A stretch of DNA of 54,107 nt from Rodentibacter trehalosifermentans (GCF_002000545.1 NZ_MLHL01000056.1:1-54107); one strand, 5' to 3'; shown: positions 40,880-51,049, counted from the first letter of the stretch. Notes: generated by a model not told the origin, from the letters alone. Translations and numbers: made by a program.

Positions 40880-41860
40880 ATGCAACATTTTATCCGCCAA
40901 GCCAATCATTATGGGGCAAACTCCCTCCCCTTCTTTTTTTTGATTGATTTTGAACAGCAAAAACCCTTAATTTTTCCTTTAGAAGAAGCGGCAAACCAAG
41001 GGATTTATTTTAATTTTCAAGGCAAAACCAACTATCTCGGTCAAGCCCAACAAGCTATTTATATTGAAAAACATCCTCCTGCCTTTGCCCAATATCAGAA
41101 AGGTTTTGATGTGGTAAAACAACAATTACAACAGGGAAACTCCTATTTACTAAACTTAACCTACCCCACTGAAATTACAGGCAATATTGATTTTGAATCG
41201 CTTTTTTATCAAGCAGATGTCCCTTATAAATTATGGCTAAAAAATCAATTTGTCTGCTTTTCACCGGAATGTTTTATCCATATCCGAGATAATAAAATTT
41301 TCACCTATCCAATGAAAGGCACCATCAATGCCAATTTACCGGATGCGGAAAACCGCTTGTTAAATGATGAAAAAGAACAGCGTGAACACTACACCATTGT
41401 AGATTTAATGCGTAATGATTTAGCGATAGTAGCAAGCAATATTCAGGTGACAAAATTTCGTTATGTGGAAAGCATTGCCACGCAAAAAGGCGAAATTTTG
41501 CAGACAAGTTCCAAAATTTGCGGTGAATTAGATGAAAATTGGCGGCACAAGATTGGCAATCTGCTTGCCACATTATTACCCGCCGGTTCAATCAGCGGTG
41601 CACCTAAAGAAAAAACCGTACAAATTATCCAACAAGCGGAACAGCAACCCCGTGGTTATTACACCGGGATTTTTGGGATTTTTGACGGTGAAAGCCTACA
41701 AAGTGCCGTAGCCATTCGCTTTATTGCTCAGAAAGGGGAGAAATATTACTTTCACAGCGGCGGCGGCATCACCATTCAAAGCCGTGTGGAAGAGGAATAC
41801 CAAGAATTGCTTGAGAAAGTCTATTTACCCGCGTTTTACCAAACTCAGGAGAAAAACTAA
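40880..41860 (+). CDS. pabB: aminodeoxychorismate synthase component I
   Basis: Converts chorismate plus ammonia to 4-amino-4-deoxychorismate. The 326-residue protein is shorter than E. coli PabB (about 450); the N-terminal half is reduced. The catalytic chorismate-binding core is complete: YLLNLTYPTEI, PMKGTINANLP, DLMRNDLAIVA, TLLPAGSISGAPKEKTVQII and HSGGGITIQSRVEEEYQELLEK. TATAAT at 40841-40846 is a likely -10. Its end overlaps the next ORF by one base. Confidence 0.92.
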   Translation: MQHFIRQANHYGANSLPFFFLIDFEQQKPLIFPLEEAANQGIYFNFQGKTNYLGQAQQAIYIEKHPPAFAQYQKGFDVVKQQLQQGNSYLLNLTYPTEITGNIDFESLFYQADVPYKLWLKNQFVCFSPECFIHIRDNKIFTYPMKGTINANLPDAENRLLNDEKEQREHYTIVDLMRNDLAIVASNIQVTKFRYVESIATQKGEILQTSSKICGELDENWRHKIGNLLATLLPAGSISGAPKEKTVQIIQQAEQQPRGYYTGIFGIFDGESLQSAVAIRFIAQKGEKYYFHSGGGITIQSRVEEEYQELLEKVYLPAFYQTQEKN

Positions 41861-42426
41861 TGTTTCCCCTGTTTGAAACCCTTGCCATTGAACAGGGCAA
41901 CATTCAAAACATTGAATATCATCAAGCCCGTTATGAACGAAGCTTACGCCAATTTTATGGTAAAAGTGCGGTCAAAATTTTCAATCTTTTTGAGCTAATC
42001 CGATTACCAACTCACTTACAAAATCAGTTGGTGCGTTGCCGTATTGATTACAATGCCCAAAGCATACAAATTCAATATTTTGAATATCAACGAAAAACCT
42101 ACCGCACTTTTCAACCAATAGTCTGTGATGACATTGATTACCACTTGAAATATACCAATCGGGATTTACTCAATGCCCTTTTTGCCCAGCGGGGAAATTG
42201 CGATGAAATTATGATTATTAAAAACGGAAAAGTGACAGATTGCGCCATTGGTAATCTCATTTTTCGCCAAGGCAACCAATGGTTCACACCTAATACCCCA
42301 TTATTAAAAGGCACGCAACGGGAAAAATTATTACGGGAAGGGAAAATTACCGAAGCCACCATTTATGCAAAAGATATTGAAAAATTTGATGAAATTCGGC
42401 TGATTAATGCGATGAACGGGTTGTGA
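41860..42426 (+). CDS. short class IV aminotransferase, PabC-like lyase candidate
   Basis: Related to the PLP-dependent lyase that releases 4-aminobenzoate from aminodeoxychorismate. The PLP lysine is probably in YHLKYTNRDLLNAL near residue 95, followed by DEIMIIKNGKVTDCAIGNLIF and TPLLKGTQREKLL. At 188 residues it lacks about 20 N-terminal and 60 C-terminal residues of E. coli PabC. H. influenzae has a similar short protein as I recall. Translation is coupled to pabB by a one-base overlap, so a folate role is likely. Activity in the short form is not proven by sequence. Confidence 0.8.
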   Translation: MFPLFETLAIEQGNIQNIEYHQARYERSLRQFYGKSAVKIFNLFELIRLPTHLQNQLVRCRIDYNAQSIQIQYFEYQRKTYRTFQPIVCDDIDYHLKYTNRDLLNALFAQRGNCDEIMIIKNGKVTDCAIGNLIFRQGNQWFTPNTPLLKGTQREKLLREGKITEATIYAKDIEKFDEIRLINAMNGL

Positions 42427-42442
42427 GTTAGGGCCGCTTGTA

Positions 42443-42462
42443 GGGACACACTACGTGTGCCC
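42443..42462. repeat. hairpin after pabC-like gene
   Basis: GGGACACAC and GTGTGCCC form a stem with a TAC loop and one unpaired base, between two convergent genes. There is no good T-run on either strand. It may be a weak shared terminator or a dispersed palindrome. Confidence 0.45.
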
Positions 42463-42512
42463 TCATTTTAACTTATTGCAATAATTGATTTTTATAATGG
42501 AGACATACTAGG

Positions 42513-44648
42513 CTATTTTTCCGTCACCACCCAACAATTATGAATTTGTTTATTGCGTTCAAAATCAAGTGGTAAGGTTTTGTGAGAAATCTCCAGCGCA
42601 TTAAGCCCCAAGGCTTCTAGCCCTGCAAAATCCATTTTGAAGCCTCGTTTATTGTTGGAAAAAATAATGGTGCCGCCTTGGCGTAAAATACGTTTTAAGT
42701 TCCCCATTAATTGAATGTGATCCCGTTGAACATCCCAACTGGCTTCCATGCGTTTTGAGTTGGAAAAAGTCGGAGGATCCACAAAAATTAAATCAAACTG
42801 ACGATCACATTTTTCCAGCCACTGCAGGCAATCTGCTTGGATTAATTTATGTTGCTTGCCTTCAAGATCATTGAGGATCAGGTTTTGTTCCGCCCAATTA
42901 AGGTAAGTATTCGACATATCCACTGTGGTGGTGGATTTTGCCCCCCCTAAAGCCGCATGGACGGTGGCAGAGCCCGTATAGGCAAATAAATTCAAGAAAT
43001 CTTTCCCTTTCGCAAGCTCGCCTAGCATTTTTCGGGTAAGACGATGATCCAAAAAGAGCCCGGTGTCCAAATAATCGGTCAAATTCACCCAAAGTTGTGC
43101 GCCGTATTCGTTCACATAAAAATACTCGCTTTTATTGGCTAACTTTTCATATTGGTTTGTGCCTTTTTGTTTTTGGCGGACTTTTAAAATGAGTTTATTG
43201 GTTTCCACACCTGTCACGTTCAAGGTTGCGGTCACCGCATCTAACAAACGTTGACGGGCTTTATTTTCATCAATATTCTTAGGAGCGGCATATTCCTGTA
43301 CCACGATATGATCGGCATAACGATCTACCGCCAAATTATATTCCGGCAAATCGGCATCATAGAGACGATAAGCCTCTACCCCCTGTTGTTTCGCCCATTT
43401 TTCAATTTTCTTGATATTTTTTTGCAAGCGATTGGCAAAATCCACCGCCACTTCTGAAGTGCGGTTAAATTCAAGGGCGTTTACCTCTGCATTTTCTTCA
43501 CTGATTCGAGCGGAAATCTGATAGTTTTTCTGCACACAATCCAGTGGTCCATTTTTTGCTTTAAATTGACGGTTTGCCCGCATTCTCAAGCAATCTAGCA
43601 AGGTTGGCTCACTACTCAAAATCGAGGCATTCCAACCACCAAAGGCTTTTTTCAGACGTTGTCCGAAAACAGAATAAAGGGCAATCAACGCCGGTGTTGT
43701 GCCTAAACGTTCCCCATAAGGTGGGTTACAAATCACCGTGCCGGTTTCATTTGGTGTCGGATTAATCAGTGCGCTCACATCACCTTGCTGCCATTTTATT
43801 AAATGCGCAACGCCGGCATTTTTTGCATTGCGTTGGGCTTTTTTGACCACCCGATGATCAAGATCGAAACCATAAAAGTGCGGTAAAATTTTGCCCTGTT
43901 TTTCTTTCGCCTCCGCAATGGCTTCATTTTTCACTTTTTCCCAAAGGGTTTGATTATGCCCTTTCCAAAAATCAAAGCCCCAATGCAGCCGGTGTAATTG
44001 AGGGGCGATATGAGCTTCCATTTGTGCCGCTTCAATAAGCAAGGTTCCGGAGCCACACATAGGATCCACCAACGGCATCCCCACTTCCCAACCGGAACGC
44101 ATCACCATTGCAGCAGCTAAGGTTTCACGCAAAGGGGCTTGACCGGTATCTTCACGATACCCCCGTAAATGCAATGCTTCCCCGCTCAAATCAAGGGAAA
44201 TCACGAATTCTTCACGATTCAAATAAGCATGAATACGCACATCCGGTTGCATTTTATCCACATTCGGGCGGGCTTTACCTTGGCGTTCAAAGTAATCCAC
44301 AATGCCGTCTTTCACCCGCATTGCGCCAAATTGAGTGTGGCGAATTTCTCGGTTAGTGCCGTTGAAATCCACAAAAAAGGTGACCCGCTCATCAAAGTGT
44401 GCAAGCCAGTTAAAGGCTGAAACCGCTGCATAGAGATCTAAATCACTGTAAATTTTGGTTTCAATTAAAGGCAATAAAATGCGTGAGGCAAGGCGAGACC
44501 AAAGTAAGGTGCGATAAAGGGTTTCCTCATCGGCTTGAAAATGCACACCGCCCTGTACCACTTTGGTATCCACAGCGCCGAGTTCTGACAGCTCAACCTT
44601 TAGCAGTTCTTCAAAGCCACGGGAGGTGGTGGCGAATAGTTGTTTCAT
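42513..44648 (-). CDS. rlmL: 23S rRNA m2G2445/m7G2069 methyltransferase RlmKL
   Basis: Two fused methyltransferases that modify 23S rRNA during 50S assembly. I choose the ATG at 44648 ([20 protein letters not shown]), 711 residues; the frame is open 16 codons upstream but family members start here. A THUMP domain lies at about 45-155. The RlmL domain has [14 protein letters not shown] near 195 and [12 protein letters not shown] near 310. The C-terminal RlmK domain has [22 protein letters not shown] near 540 and [16 protein letters not shown] near 615. Two uptake signals lie inside. Confidence 0.95.
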   Translation of the reverse strand: MKQLFATTSRGFEELLKVELSELGAVDTKVVQGGVHFQADEETLYRTLLWSRLASRILLPLIETKIYSDLDLYAAVSAFNWLAHFDERVTFFVDFNGTNREIRHTQFGAMRVKDGIVDYFERQGKARPNVDKMQPDVRIHAYLNREEFVISLDLSGEALHLRGYREDTGQAPLRETLAAAMVMRSGWEVGMPLVDPMCGSGTLLIEAAQMEAHIAPQLHRLHWGFDFWKGHNQTLWEKVKNEAIAEAKEKQGKILPHFYGFDLDHRVVKKAQRNAKNAGVAHLIKWQQGDVSALINPTPNETGTVICNPPYGERLGTTPALIALYSVFGQRLKKAFGGWNASILSSEPTLLDCLRMRANRQFKAKNGPLDCVQKNYQISARISEENAEVNALEFNRTSEVAVDFANRLQKNIKKIEKWAKQQGVEAYRLYDADLPEYNLAVDRYADHIVVQEYAAPKNIDENKARQRLLDAVTATLNVTGVETNKLILKVRQKQKGTNQYEKLANKSEYFYVNEYGAQLWVNLTDYLDTGLFLDHRLTRKMLGELAKGKDFLNLFAYTGSATVHAALGGAKSTTTVDMSNTYLNWAEQNLILNDLEGKQHKLIQADCLQWLEKCDRQFDLIFVDPPTFSNSKRMEASWDVQRDHIQLMGNLKRILRQGGTIIFSNNKRGFKMDFAGLEALGLNALEISHKTLPLDFERNKQIHNCWVVTEK

Positions 44649-44725
44649 TTGGGATCTCAAGAAAAAAATTTTGGCGATTATAGCATAAGTTTCCATTCAA
44701 ATTAGGTGAGTATGGATTTCAGAAA

Positions 44726-44752
44726 CAAAAAATGGCGGGTTTCCCCACCATC
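44726..44752 (-). terminator. intrinsic terminator after znuA
   Basis: On the minus strand ATGGTGGG and CCCGCCAT pair around a GAAA tetraloop, followed by TTTTTTG. It separates znuA from rlmL. Confidence 0.9.
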
Positions 44753-44768
44753 TATCAAAACATTACGA

Positions 44769-45740
44769 TTATTTACCCAAGCACTGCGCATAACTGTCGG
44801 CCGTTGCTTGAAGGAAATTGGCATAGGAATTTATCCCTAGGGTTATCCCATCACCAAGGGGATCCAAACGCCCCACATTCACCGCCGAGCCTTTCGCCAA
44901 AGATTCAATCACTTTCGGGGTAAATTGCGGTTCCGCAAACAAACAGTTGACACGATGTTCAGCGATCTCTTCTTTGATATGGGCAAGGGTTTTCGCACCG
45001 GGTGCGACCAGTGGATTAATGGTGAAATAACCGGTTTGTTTTAAACCGTAGGCATCATTGAAATAACCGTAGGCATCGTGGAAAACAAAGAAACCTTTTT
45101 CTTTAAAAGGGGCGAGTTGGACTTTGATTTTATCGTTTTGTTCCGCCAAAGTGCGGTTGAAATCCGCAAGGTTTTTCTCAATCAAGGCTTTTTTAGTCGG
45201 GAATTGTACGATAAGTTTATCCGCCACTTTTTGTGCCACAATTTGGCTAATTGCCGGTGAATACCAAACGTGCCAGTTGGTACTTAATCCTTCGTCATTA
45301 TGATCGTGATGATGTTCATCCCCGGCTTTGTGTTCGTGTTTATGCTCATGTTTGTGATTGTGATCATGTCCGTCATCGTCATGAAAATGTTCGTGGTGTG
45401 CTTGGCTTAATAAAGGTTTAACCTCAGCAAGATCAGCAATGGTAATCACTTTTTGTCGGTCAATTTGGCTCACCGGTTTTTCTAAAAATGAATCAATGTC
45501 TTCGCCTACCCACAATACCAAATCCGCCGATTTCACTTTTTGAATATCGGATAATTTTAAACTGTAATCATGAGGAGAAGCACCTGTGGGTACAAGAACT
45601 TGGGTATCCGTTACACCATTTGCAACGGCTGAAGCAATAAAACCAAGAGGTTTTACCGATACCAATACATCCGCATTTGCCATCATCGGAAGGCTGAAAA
45701 GTGCGGTTGAAATGGCGCTTATTTTTAATATGGTTTTCAT
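44769..45740 (-). CDS. znuA: periplasmic zinc-binding protein ZnuA
   Basis: High-affinity zinc receptor of the ZnuABC importer. The 323-residue precursor has a signal peptide (cleavage after MMANA, about residue 23). A His/Asp-rich loop at about 115-150 (HEHFHDDDGHDHNHKHEHKHEHK and more) gathers zinc. Structural ligands are GASPHDYSLKLSD, WHVWYSP and FHDAYGYF. The znuB and znuC genes are not adjacent, which is also common in Haemophilus. An AT-rich Fur/Zur-like element lies just upstream. Confidence 0.94.
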   Translation of the reverse strand: MKTILKISAISTALFSLPMMANADVLVSVKPLGFIASAVANGVTDTQVLVPTGASPHDYSLKLSDIQKVKSADLVLWVGEDIDSFLEKPVSQIDRQKVITIADLAEVKPLLSQAHHEHFHDDDGHDHNHKHEHKHEHKAGDEHHHDHNDEGLSTNWHVWYSPAISQIVAQKVADKLIVQFPTKKALIEKNLADFNRTLAEQNDKIKVQLAPFKEKGFFVFHDAYGYFNDAYGLKQTGYFTINPLVAPGAKTLAHIKEEIAEHRVNCLFAEPQFTPKVIESLAKGSAVNVGRLDPLGDGITLGINSYANFLQATADSYAQCLGK

Positions 45741-45753
45741 TTTGTCTCCTTAA

Positions 45754-45774
45754 ATTGTTAATAATGATTCTCAA
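45754..45774 (-). promoter_or_regulatory. Zur/Fur-like element before znuA
   Basis: On the minus strand TTGAGAATCATTATTAACA lies about 15-33 bases before the znuA ATG. It resembles a Fur-family site (NATWAT-type hexamers), but the match is partial. Position over the leader and the gene's role make Zur the likely regulator. Confidence 0.4.
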
Positions 45775-45825
45775 AGAGATACCAAAGCCTACACTTTTTT
45801 AAATAAATTGCAATGATTTTGTATA

Positions 45826-45852
45826 AAAAGAAAGGCAACCTATGTTGCCTTG
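45826..45852 (-). terminator. intrinsic terminator after tcdA
   Basis: AAGGCAAC and GTTGCCTT form an 8-base stem with a 4-base loop, and on the minus strand TTTCTTTTTA follows. It ends the mltA-tcdA transcript. Confidence 0.88.
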
Positions 45853-45868
45853 AAGATTAGTGAAATAT

Positions 45869-46633
45869 TTATTTCCTCAACAATTTCTCTATCACTCTTG
45901 AAACGGCAAAAAAACCAAAGGTTGCGGTAATCATTGTGGCAGCCCCAAACCCATTGGCACAATTCATTGTGGCGGAGATTTCGCACCCTTCCCCTATTTT
46001 GGGAAAAATCAACGGTTGGGTGGAAAACACGGCATCGATACCAAATTTGCGTTGTGGATTTTGGGTAAAATTAAAATCTTTGCGTAAAACCGACCGCACT
46101 TTTGCCAACAGAGGGTCTTGAATCGTTTTACTTAAATCCGTAATTTGAATTTGTGCAGGATCCGTTTGTCCACCGGCTCCCCCCACAGTGATAATTTTTA
46201 TTTTATTGCGTTTGCAATAAGCAATCATCGCCGCTTTGGTTTTGACATTATCAATAGCATCAATCACATAATCGTAGCCGCGATTAAGATAGTCCGCCAG
46301 ATTATCAGGCGAAATAAAGTCATCAATAATATTAACGGTACATTCCGGATTAATCAGTTTCACCCGCTCCGCCATCACTTCCGTTTTGAGTTTACCGATA
46401 TTACCACTCAACGCCGGAAGTTGGCGGTTGATATTGGTGACACAAATATCGTCCATATCAATCAGGGTCAGTTGTCCGATCCCGGAACGGGCTAAGGCTT
46501 CCACCACCCACGAACCCACACCGCCAATACCGATAACACATACGTGCGCTTGGCGAAGACGTGCCAATCCCTCTGGGGTATAAAGCCGCCCGATACCGCC
46601 AAAACGTTGTTCATAATTATCTACACGTGCCAT
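45869..46633 (-). CDS. tcdA: tRNA threonylcarbamoyladenosine dehydratase
   Basis: E1-like enzyme that uses ATP to cyclise t6A37 to ct6A37 in tRNAs. I choose the ATG at 46633 (MARVDNYEQRFGGIGRLY), 254 residues, because it overlaps the mltA stop as TAATG and so is coupled. The nucleotide site is VIGIGGVGSWVVEALARSG near residue 32, with DMDDICVTNINRQL after it. Later blocks are DAIDNVKTKAAMIAYCK and GGAGGQTDPAQIQ. The C-terminus has a hydrophobic helix (GFGAATMITATFGFFAVS). Length matches E. coli TcdA/CsdL. Confidence 0.93.
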   Translation of the reverse strand: MARVDNYEQRFGGIGRLYTPEGLARLRQAHVCVIGIGGVGSWVVEALARSGIGQLTLIDMDDICVTNINRQLPALSGNIGKLKTEVMAERVKLINPECTVNIIDDFISPDNLADYLNRGYDYVIDAIDNVKTKAAMIAYCKRNKIKIITVGGAGGQTDPAQIQITDLSKTIQDPLLAKVRSVLRKDFNFTQNPQRKFGIDAVFSTQPLIFPKIGEGCEISATMNCANGFGAATMITATFGFFAVSRVIEKLLRK

Positions 46634-47760
46634 TATTGTAAAACCCAAACACGACCATAATGTTTTGAAAGCCCTGCAATATGCCCCGCTTGATCGCCAA
46701 TGCCACGATATAAATCAAAGTGATGCCCGTTCACCGCACCGCCCACATCCAATGCTACCATTAAATGCAATTTATGCGTGCCTTTCCAGTTGCCGTTATC
46801 ATCAATATCCGGCACTTCCACCAATAACACAGAACCTGACGGGATCACATTACGATCGGATGCCACTGCCGCCATTGGAACAAGAGGAACACCCGCAGAA
46901 CCTTTGACTTTCCCGCTCGGATCATTTTTAAAGAACACATAAGACGGATTACGTTCTAACAAACCTTGCACCCGTGAAGGATTCGCTTTGCCCCAGTCAC
47001 GAATCGCTTGAATTGACATTTTTTCTTTCGGAATTTCACCATCTTCCACCAGTAAACGCCCAACCGCTTGATATTTAAAGCCATTTTGTCCGGCATAGGC
47101 AAAATAATTCAGGTTTCCATTACCAAAATCCACGTAACCACTGCCCTGTACGCCGAGCAAGAAATTATCCAGCATCGAATCGCTATATGCCAACTCTAAC
47201 CCTTTTCCTTCCAATGCTCCTGCATAAATTTGCGCACGGGTAAAACGTTTGTTCGCCGGTAGCGCATAAATCGGGTGCTGATATCTCCCTTGCGGTGTGC
47301 GGCGGGCGTGAATGACCGGAGAATAATACCCCGTCATCAACACATTTTGATAACCGTCAAAACCTTTCATAATTTGCGGGGAAATGCCATATTTCGACAA
47401 TTCTCTCACATCCGCACCGGCAAGCACCCAATTGGTAATTTTTTGATAATTACCGTAGAAACGGTCGGACAATCTGCCAGAATAGGCTTTCACATTAGAA
47501 AGCTGTGTTAAAAAATCTCCTTGATTAATGACCGCACTTTGATTTTCTACACGAGACACCGGCGATAAAATCGGTTGTTGATAGCTGCGACCGCGATATT
47601 TTGCACCAAATTTTTGTGGGTCATCACCTGTTGGCGTAAGTATCGACGATCCATCTTTATTTGATATAGTTTTATTAGAAGAACCGCCACAAGCCACTAA
47701 AATTGAGGCAACAGCTAAAACACTGAAAACTTTAATACCAAAATTTTGACGAAATTTCAT
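46633..47760 (-). CDS. mltA: membrane-bound lytic murein transglycosylase A
   Basis: Outer-membrane lipoprotein that cleaves peptidoglycan glycan strands, giving anhydro-muropeptides. The 375-residue precursor has a lipobox LVACGG with the lipidated Cys at about residue 24. The MltA domain contains FDGYQNVLMTGYYSPVIHARR near 135-155 and the 3D catalytic domain with VALDVGGAVNGHHFDLYRGIG near 340, including the Asp pair. It is the first gene of the mltA-tcdA pair. An uptake signal lies inside at about 47529. Confidence 0.95.
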   Translation of the reverse strand: MKFRQNFGIKVFSVLAVASILVACGGSSNKTISNKDGSSILTPTGDDPQKFGAKYRGRSYQQPILSPVSRVENQSAVINQGDFLTQLSNVKAYSGRLSDRFYGNYQKITNWVLAGADVRELSKYGISPQIMKGFDGYQNVLMTGYYSPVIHARRTPQGRYQHPIYALPANKRFTRAQIYAGALEGKGLELAYSDSMLDNFLLGVQGSGYVDFGNGNLNYFAYAGQNGFKYQAVGRLLVEDGEIPKEKMSIQAIRDWGKANPSRVQGLLERNPSYVFFKNDPSGKVKGSAGVPLVPMAAVASDRNVIPSGSVLLVEVPDIDDNGNWKGTHKLHLMVALDVGGAVNGHHFDLYRGIGDQAGHIAGLSKHYGRVWVLQ

Positions 47761-47892
47761 ACTTTAATTCCTAACGAAACATGAATTTTTATAGGGTTGC
47801 ATACGCTATCAAAAATTATATAAAACCACTAGCATTATTTACCCAATCTATTCCTCCACTTCTCATCAATATTCTTAAATCTCAAATTTAAT

Positions 47893-47922
47893 ATTGATAA
47901 CTATTATCATTTTAAATATACT
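47893..47922 (+). promoter_or_regulatory. Fur-box promoter of TonB-dependent receptor gene
   Basis: A sigma-70 promoter reads TTGATA (47894-47899), a 17-base spacer, TATACT (47917-47922). ATTGATAACTATTATCATT (47893-47911) is a good Fur-box match that covers the -35 and most of the spacer. Iron-replete repression by Fur is therefore expected. Confidence 0.75.
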
Positions 47923-48031
47923 CATTAGGCTTTAACATAACTTTAACAGAACAAATACGCCGTAGTTCGTGGAAAAGCTAACATTAACCCTTTATTTTTA
48001 TTTAAATATGACATTTAAGGAGACACGGTAA

Positions 48032-51000
48032 ATGCCATTATTTCATCAATATATCCGACATAACAAAAAAATTGTCATCATCAAGGCTGTTTTCCTGAGC
48101 CCAACAATATTTATTCCCTTCGCTCTCGCTAATCCTCAAGAAAATGATATAGAGCAATTAGAAGAAATTACCGTTAAAGCTGATATCGGTGAGCTCTCAA
48201 ATAATTCAAAAACTGTTAAAACCACCGAACAGTTAGAAAAACAGCAAGTCAATGACATCCGAGATCTTATTCGTTACGATGCCGGTATTTCTGTTGTTGA
48301 ACAAAACAGAGGTGGAACATCAGGCTTTGCAATACGAGGCGTTGACAAAAATAGAGTGGCTATCACTGTTGATGGTATGCCACAGCTACAATCCCACACC
48401 ACGAATATCAGTGATTTTTATGAACCGGTCGGAAGTGGAGCAAGAAATGAGGTAGAACTCGAAAATATCTCTAGCGTTGAAATTGATAAGGGTAGCCAAT
48501 CATTCCTAGCCCGCAATGGTGCCCTGGGTGGCTCAGTTAACTTTAAAACGAAAAGCGTAGATGACATTTTATCCGAAGGAGAAAAGTTTGCGCTAACAAG
48601 TAAAACGGCTTACAGCAGTAAAAACAGCCAATTCATGCAATCATTAGGGACTGCATTTAATGTCGGGAATTTAAAAGGACTCTTTCAATACACCAATCGT
48701 AACGGCAAAGAAACAAAAATTCACAATGATGTAATGAATAAAAAAGTAGAACTTCGTCGTTTAGGCGTATACGTTGATAAATATCGACTTGACACCTCAA
48801 CACCAAACGAAGTGAATCCTAACGGCATATTCTATAAATGTGAAACCTGTACAGAGCCTTTTTATTTCTCTCGTTTTACCAAGTTTCACGATTTAAAAAG
48901 CGCTATGGACGACTATAAAGATTCCAATAAAGGGAGAGAATTTACCCCTGAAGAACTCAAACAACTTAAGCAAATGGTGCATCCAACAGAAATGGTTTCA
49001 GCCAAAGATTATACAGGTCCAGATAGAGAGGCACCGGATCCGCTAAAAAGCAAAACCTATTCTTATTTGGCACGCCTTGAATATGAAATTGCGCCAAACC
49101 AATTGCTCGGAGGAATCTTTGAGGATACAAAACAGCGTTACGCTACTAGAGATATGAAGGAACGTGCTTACTATTATGTTCCACCTCCGCCACCTTCAGT
49201 TCCGGATCCTAGACCTAAATACCCTAGAGCGCCTACAGGTGATGGTTTTTACTGCAAAGATTGTCCGGAAGGATATGATTGGGATGGATACTACAAGGCC
49301 TTTGATGAATATAAGAAAAAATTAATTGAATTCCGTGAAAAAAAGAAAGAATACGATAAATCAGGAGTAAATACCCCGGAAGATAAAGCGTGGAAAGCGT
49401 ATGATGAGTTAAAAAGAGAATATGATCAGACTATAAGAGATTTTGTAAATCAGATCCCACATCCCGGTAGCGGGGGAGCCTATCTTGACGATATAGCGAT
49501 GGGTCCGTATGCACCTTTGGCTTATACAAAAACTCGTTTTAGTACCGAAGAACATCGTAAACAACGTCAAAGCCTCTATTATATTATTGAACCTAAAAAT
49601 AAATGGGCAGATAAACTTGAGTTTAATTTGGATCTACAAAAAATCAGTATTGATTCGGATTATCGTACCTTGAGTTGTAGTAAATATCCAGTGGCAGATA
49701 AAAATTGTCGTGCAAGTCGAGATAAACCTGGCTCATCAGAAGATCTAGACAATGTATTCTATCAAGAAAAACGTTCACATTTAGGTCTAAAATATGATAA
49801 GACTTTTCAGTTTGAACCAATAACTTACCGCATAAATATGACCGCTGGTGCTACTCGTTATCAGGTTACACAGAATCACCACGCCTATGTCATGCGATAT
49901 GGCGGGCTAGAAAATGAACTGAGACCAAATAAAAATGGGGGACGATATGAAATTTATATTCCCCATCATCTAGGACGAGTAGATTCACGAGATCTCATGA
50001 GAGCCGATATATGTAGCAAAGATAGACGCTGTTCTTTCAAACTTAAAGGAAAAAATAAATATTTCAGTTTGTACAATCAGCTCTCTTTTGGAAAATATCT
50101 GGATATTGGCGGTGGTTTCCTTCGAGATCGTAACTTCGTCTCAGGGGATAAAACATTTTTGGTTTCAAGAGAATATGACAATACCACCTATAAATTTAAT
50201 GTTATGTTCAAACCCATTGAGCAAATTCATATCGCCTATCACTATTCTACAGGGTTTAGAAATCCAAGTAGTCAAGAAGTTTATGGCTGGTCACCTCATG
50301 GGAAAAGACCAACTGATCATTTAAAACCCGAAACATCGACTCATCGTGAAGTGAGTATAGGGTTTAAAGGTGATTGGGGATATGTAGAAGCCAATAAATT
50401 TATTAGTCGTTATGAAAATCTAATAAGTCGTGCAACAGAGAGAAAATCATCAATTAGGCAAGACTACAATTTCTCTAATGCAACGATTGAGGGATATGGC
50501 GTTCAAGGATACTTTGATCTTCACTCAATAATGCAGATGATCCCATCGGGTTTTAGCGCAAATATCACCTATGAGAAATCTAAACCTAAAAAAGCAACGA
50601 GAATAGACGATAATCTCATACATGGTACACTCTATCCATTTGATGCAATACAACCTGCTCGTGTTATTGTCGGACTTAATTATGATGCACCTTCTGAAAA
50701 ATGGGGAAGTTCTCTGATTATGACCTACTCGAAAGCAAAAGATGCTAACGAATTAGCCACAACAAGATTCCTTGCAAAAGATCCAAATCATCCAAACAAC
50801 AAGTTTAAGGTGACTCATATAGAAACGAAATCTTGGAAAACAATAGATTTGCTAGGCTATTATAAAATAGGAAAAAATATAACGGTTAATGCCGGTATAT
50901 ATAATCTTTTAAACAAACAATATAGCACTTGGGAATCCGTTCGTCGTAGCTCGACTAACTCAGTACACGCAGAAAGTCAGTATGGAAGTATTGCTCGCTA

Positions 51001-51049
51001 TGCAGCTCCAGGACGAAACTATTTTGTAAGTTTAAATATGAAATTCTAG
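48032..51049 (+). CDS. TonB-dependent haemoglobin/transferrin/lactoferrin-family receptor
   Basis: Outer-membrane receptor for iron or haem from a host protein. The 1005-residue precursor has a long signal peptide (cleavage after FALA, about residue 34), TonB box EEITVKA, a plug domain with DIRDLIRYDAGISVVEQNRGGTSG, RGVDKNRVAITVDGMPQ and GSQSFLARNGALGGSVNF, and a barrel ending in a terminal Phe. YSTGFRNPSSQEVYGWS is closer to TbpA/LbpA than to Hgp proteins. It is about 90 residues longer than usual: a Pro-rich, charged segment fills about 381-480. AAGGAG lies 9 bases before the ATG. I see no CCAA-type repeat. The ligand cannot be read. Confidence 0.88.
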   Translation: MPLFHQYIRHNKKIVIIKAVFLSPTIFIPFALANPQENDIEQLEEITVKADIGELSNNSKTVKTTEQLEKQQVNDIRDLIRYDAGISVVEQNRGGTSGFAIRGVDKNRVAITVDGMPQLQSHTTNISDFYEPVGSGARNEVELENISSVEIDKGSQSFLARNGALGGSVNFKTKSVDDILSEGEKFALTSKTAYSSKNSQFMQSLGTAFNVGNLKGLFQYTNRNGKETKIHNDVMNKKVELRRLGVYVDKYRLDTSTPNEVNPNGIFYKCETCTEPFYFSRFTKFHDLKSAMDDYKDSNKGREFTPEELKQLKQMVHPTEMVSAKDYTGPDREAPDPLKSKTYSYLARLEYEIAPNQLLGGIFEDTKQRYATRDMKERAYYYVPPPPPSVPDPRPKYPRAPTGDGFYCKDCPEGYDWDGYYKAFDEYKKKLIEFREKKKEYDKSGVNTPEDKAWKAYDELKREYDQTIRDFVNQIPHPGSGGAYLDDIAMGPYAPLAYTKTRFSTEEHRKQRQSLYYIIEPKNKWADKLEFNLDLQKISIDSDYRTLSCSKYPVADKNCRASRDKPGSSEDLDNVFYQEKRSHLGLKYDKTFQFEPITYRINMTAGATRYQVTQNHHAYVMRYGGLENELRPNKNGGRYEIYIPHHLGRVDSRDLMRADICSKDRRCSFKLKGKNKYFSLYNQLSFGKYLDIGGGFLRDRNFVSGDKTFLVSREYDNTTYKFNVMFKPIEQIHIAYHYSTGFRNPSSQEVYGWSPHGKRPTDHLKPETSTHREVSIGFKGDWGYVEANKFISRYENLISRATERKSSIRQDYNFSNATIEGYGVQGYFDLHSIMQMIPSGFSANITYEKSKPKKATRIDDNLIHGTLYPFDAIQPARVIVGLNYDAPSEKWGSSLIMTYSKAKDANELATTRFLAKDPNHPNNKFKVTHIETKSWKTIDLLGYYKIGKNITVNAGIYNLLNKQYSTWESVRRSSTNSVHAESQYGSIARYAAPGRNYFVSLNMKF

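Noticed and set aside
44649-44696. 16-codon N-terminal extension of rlmKL
   Set aside because: Family members start at [14 protein letters not shown]; the extension has no ribosome site support.
48032-48130. Phase-variable tetranucleotide tract as in Hgp haemoglobin receptors
   Set aside because: No CCAA or similar run is present in the start of the receptor gene.
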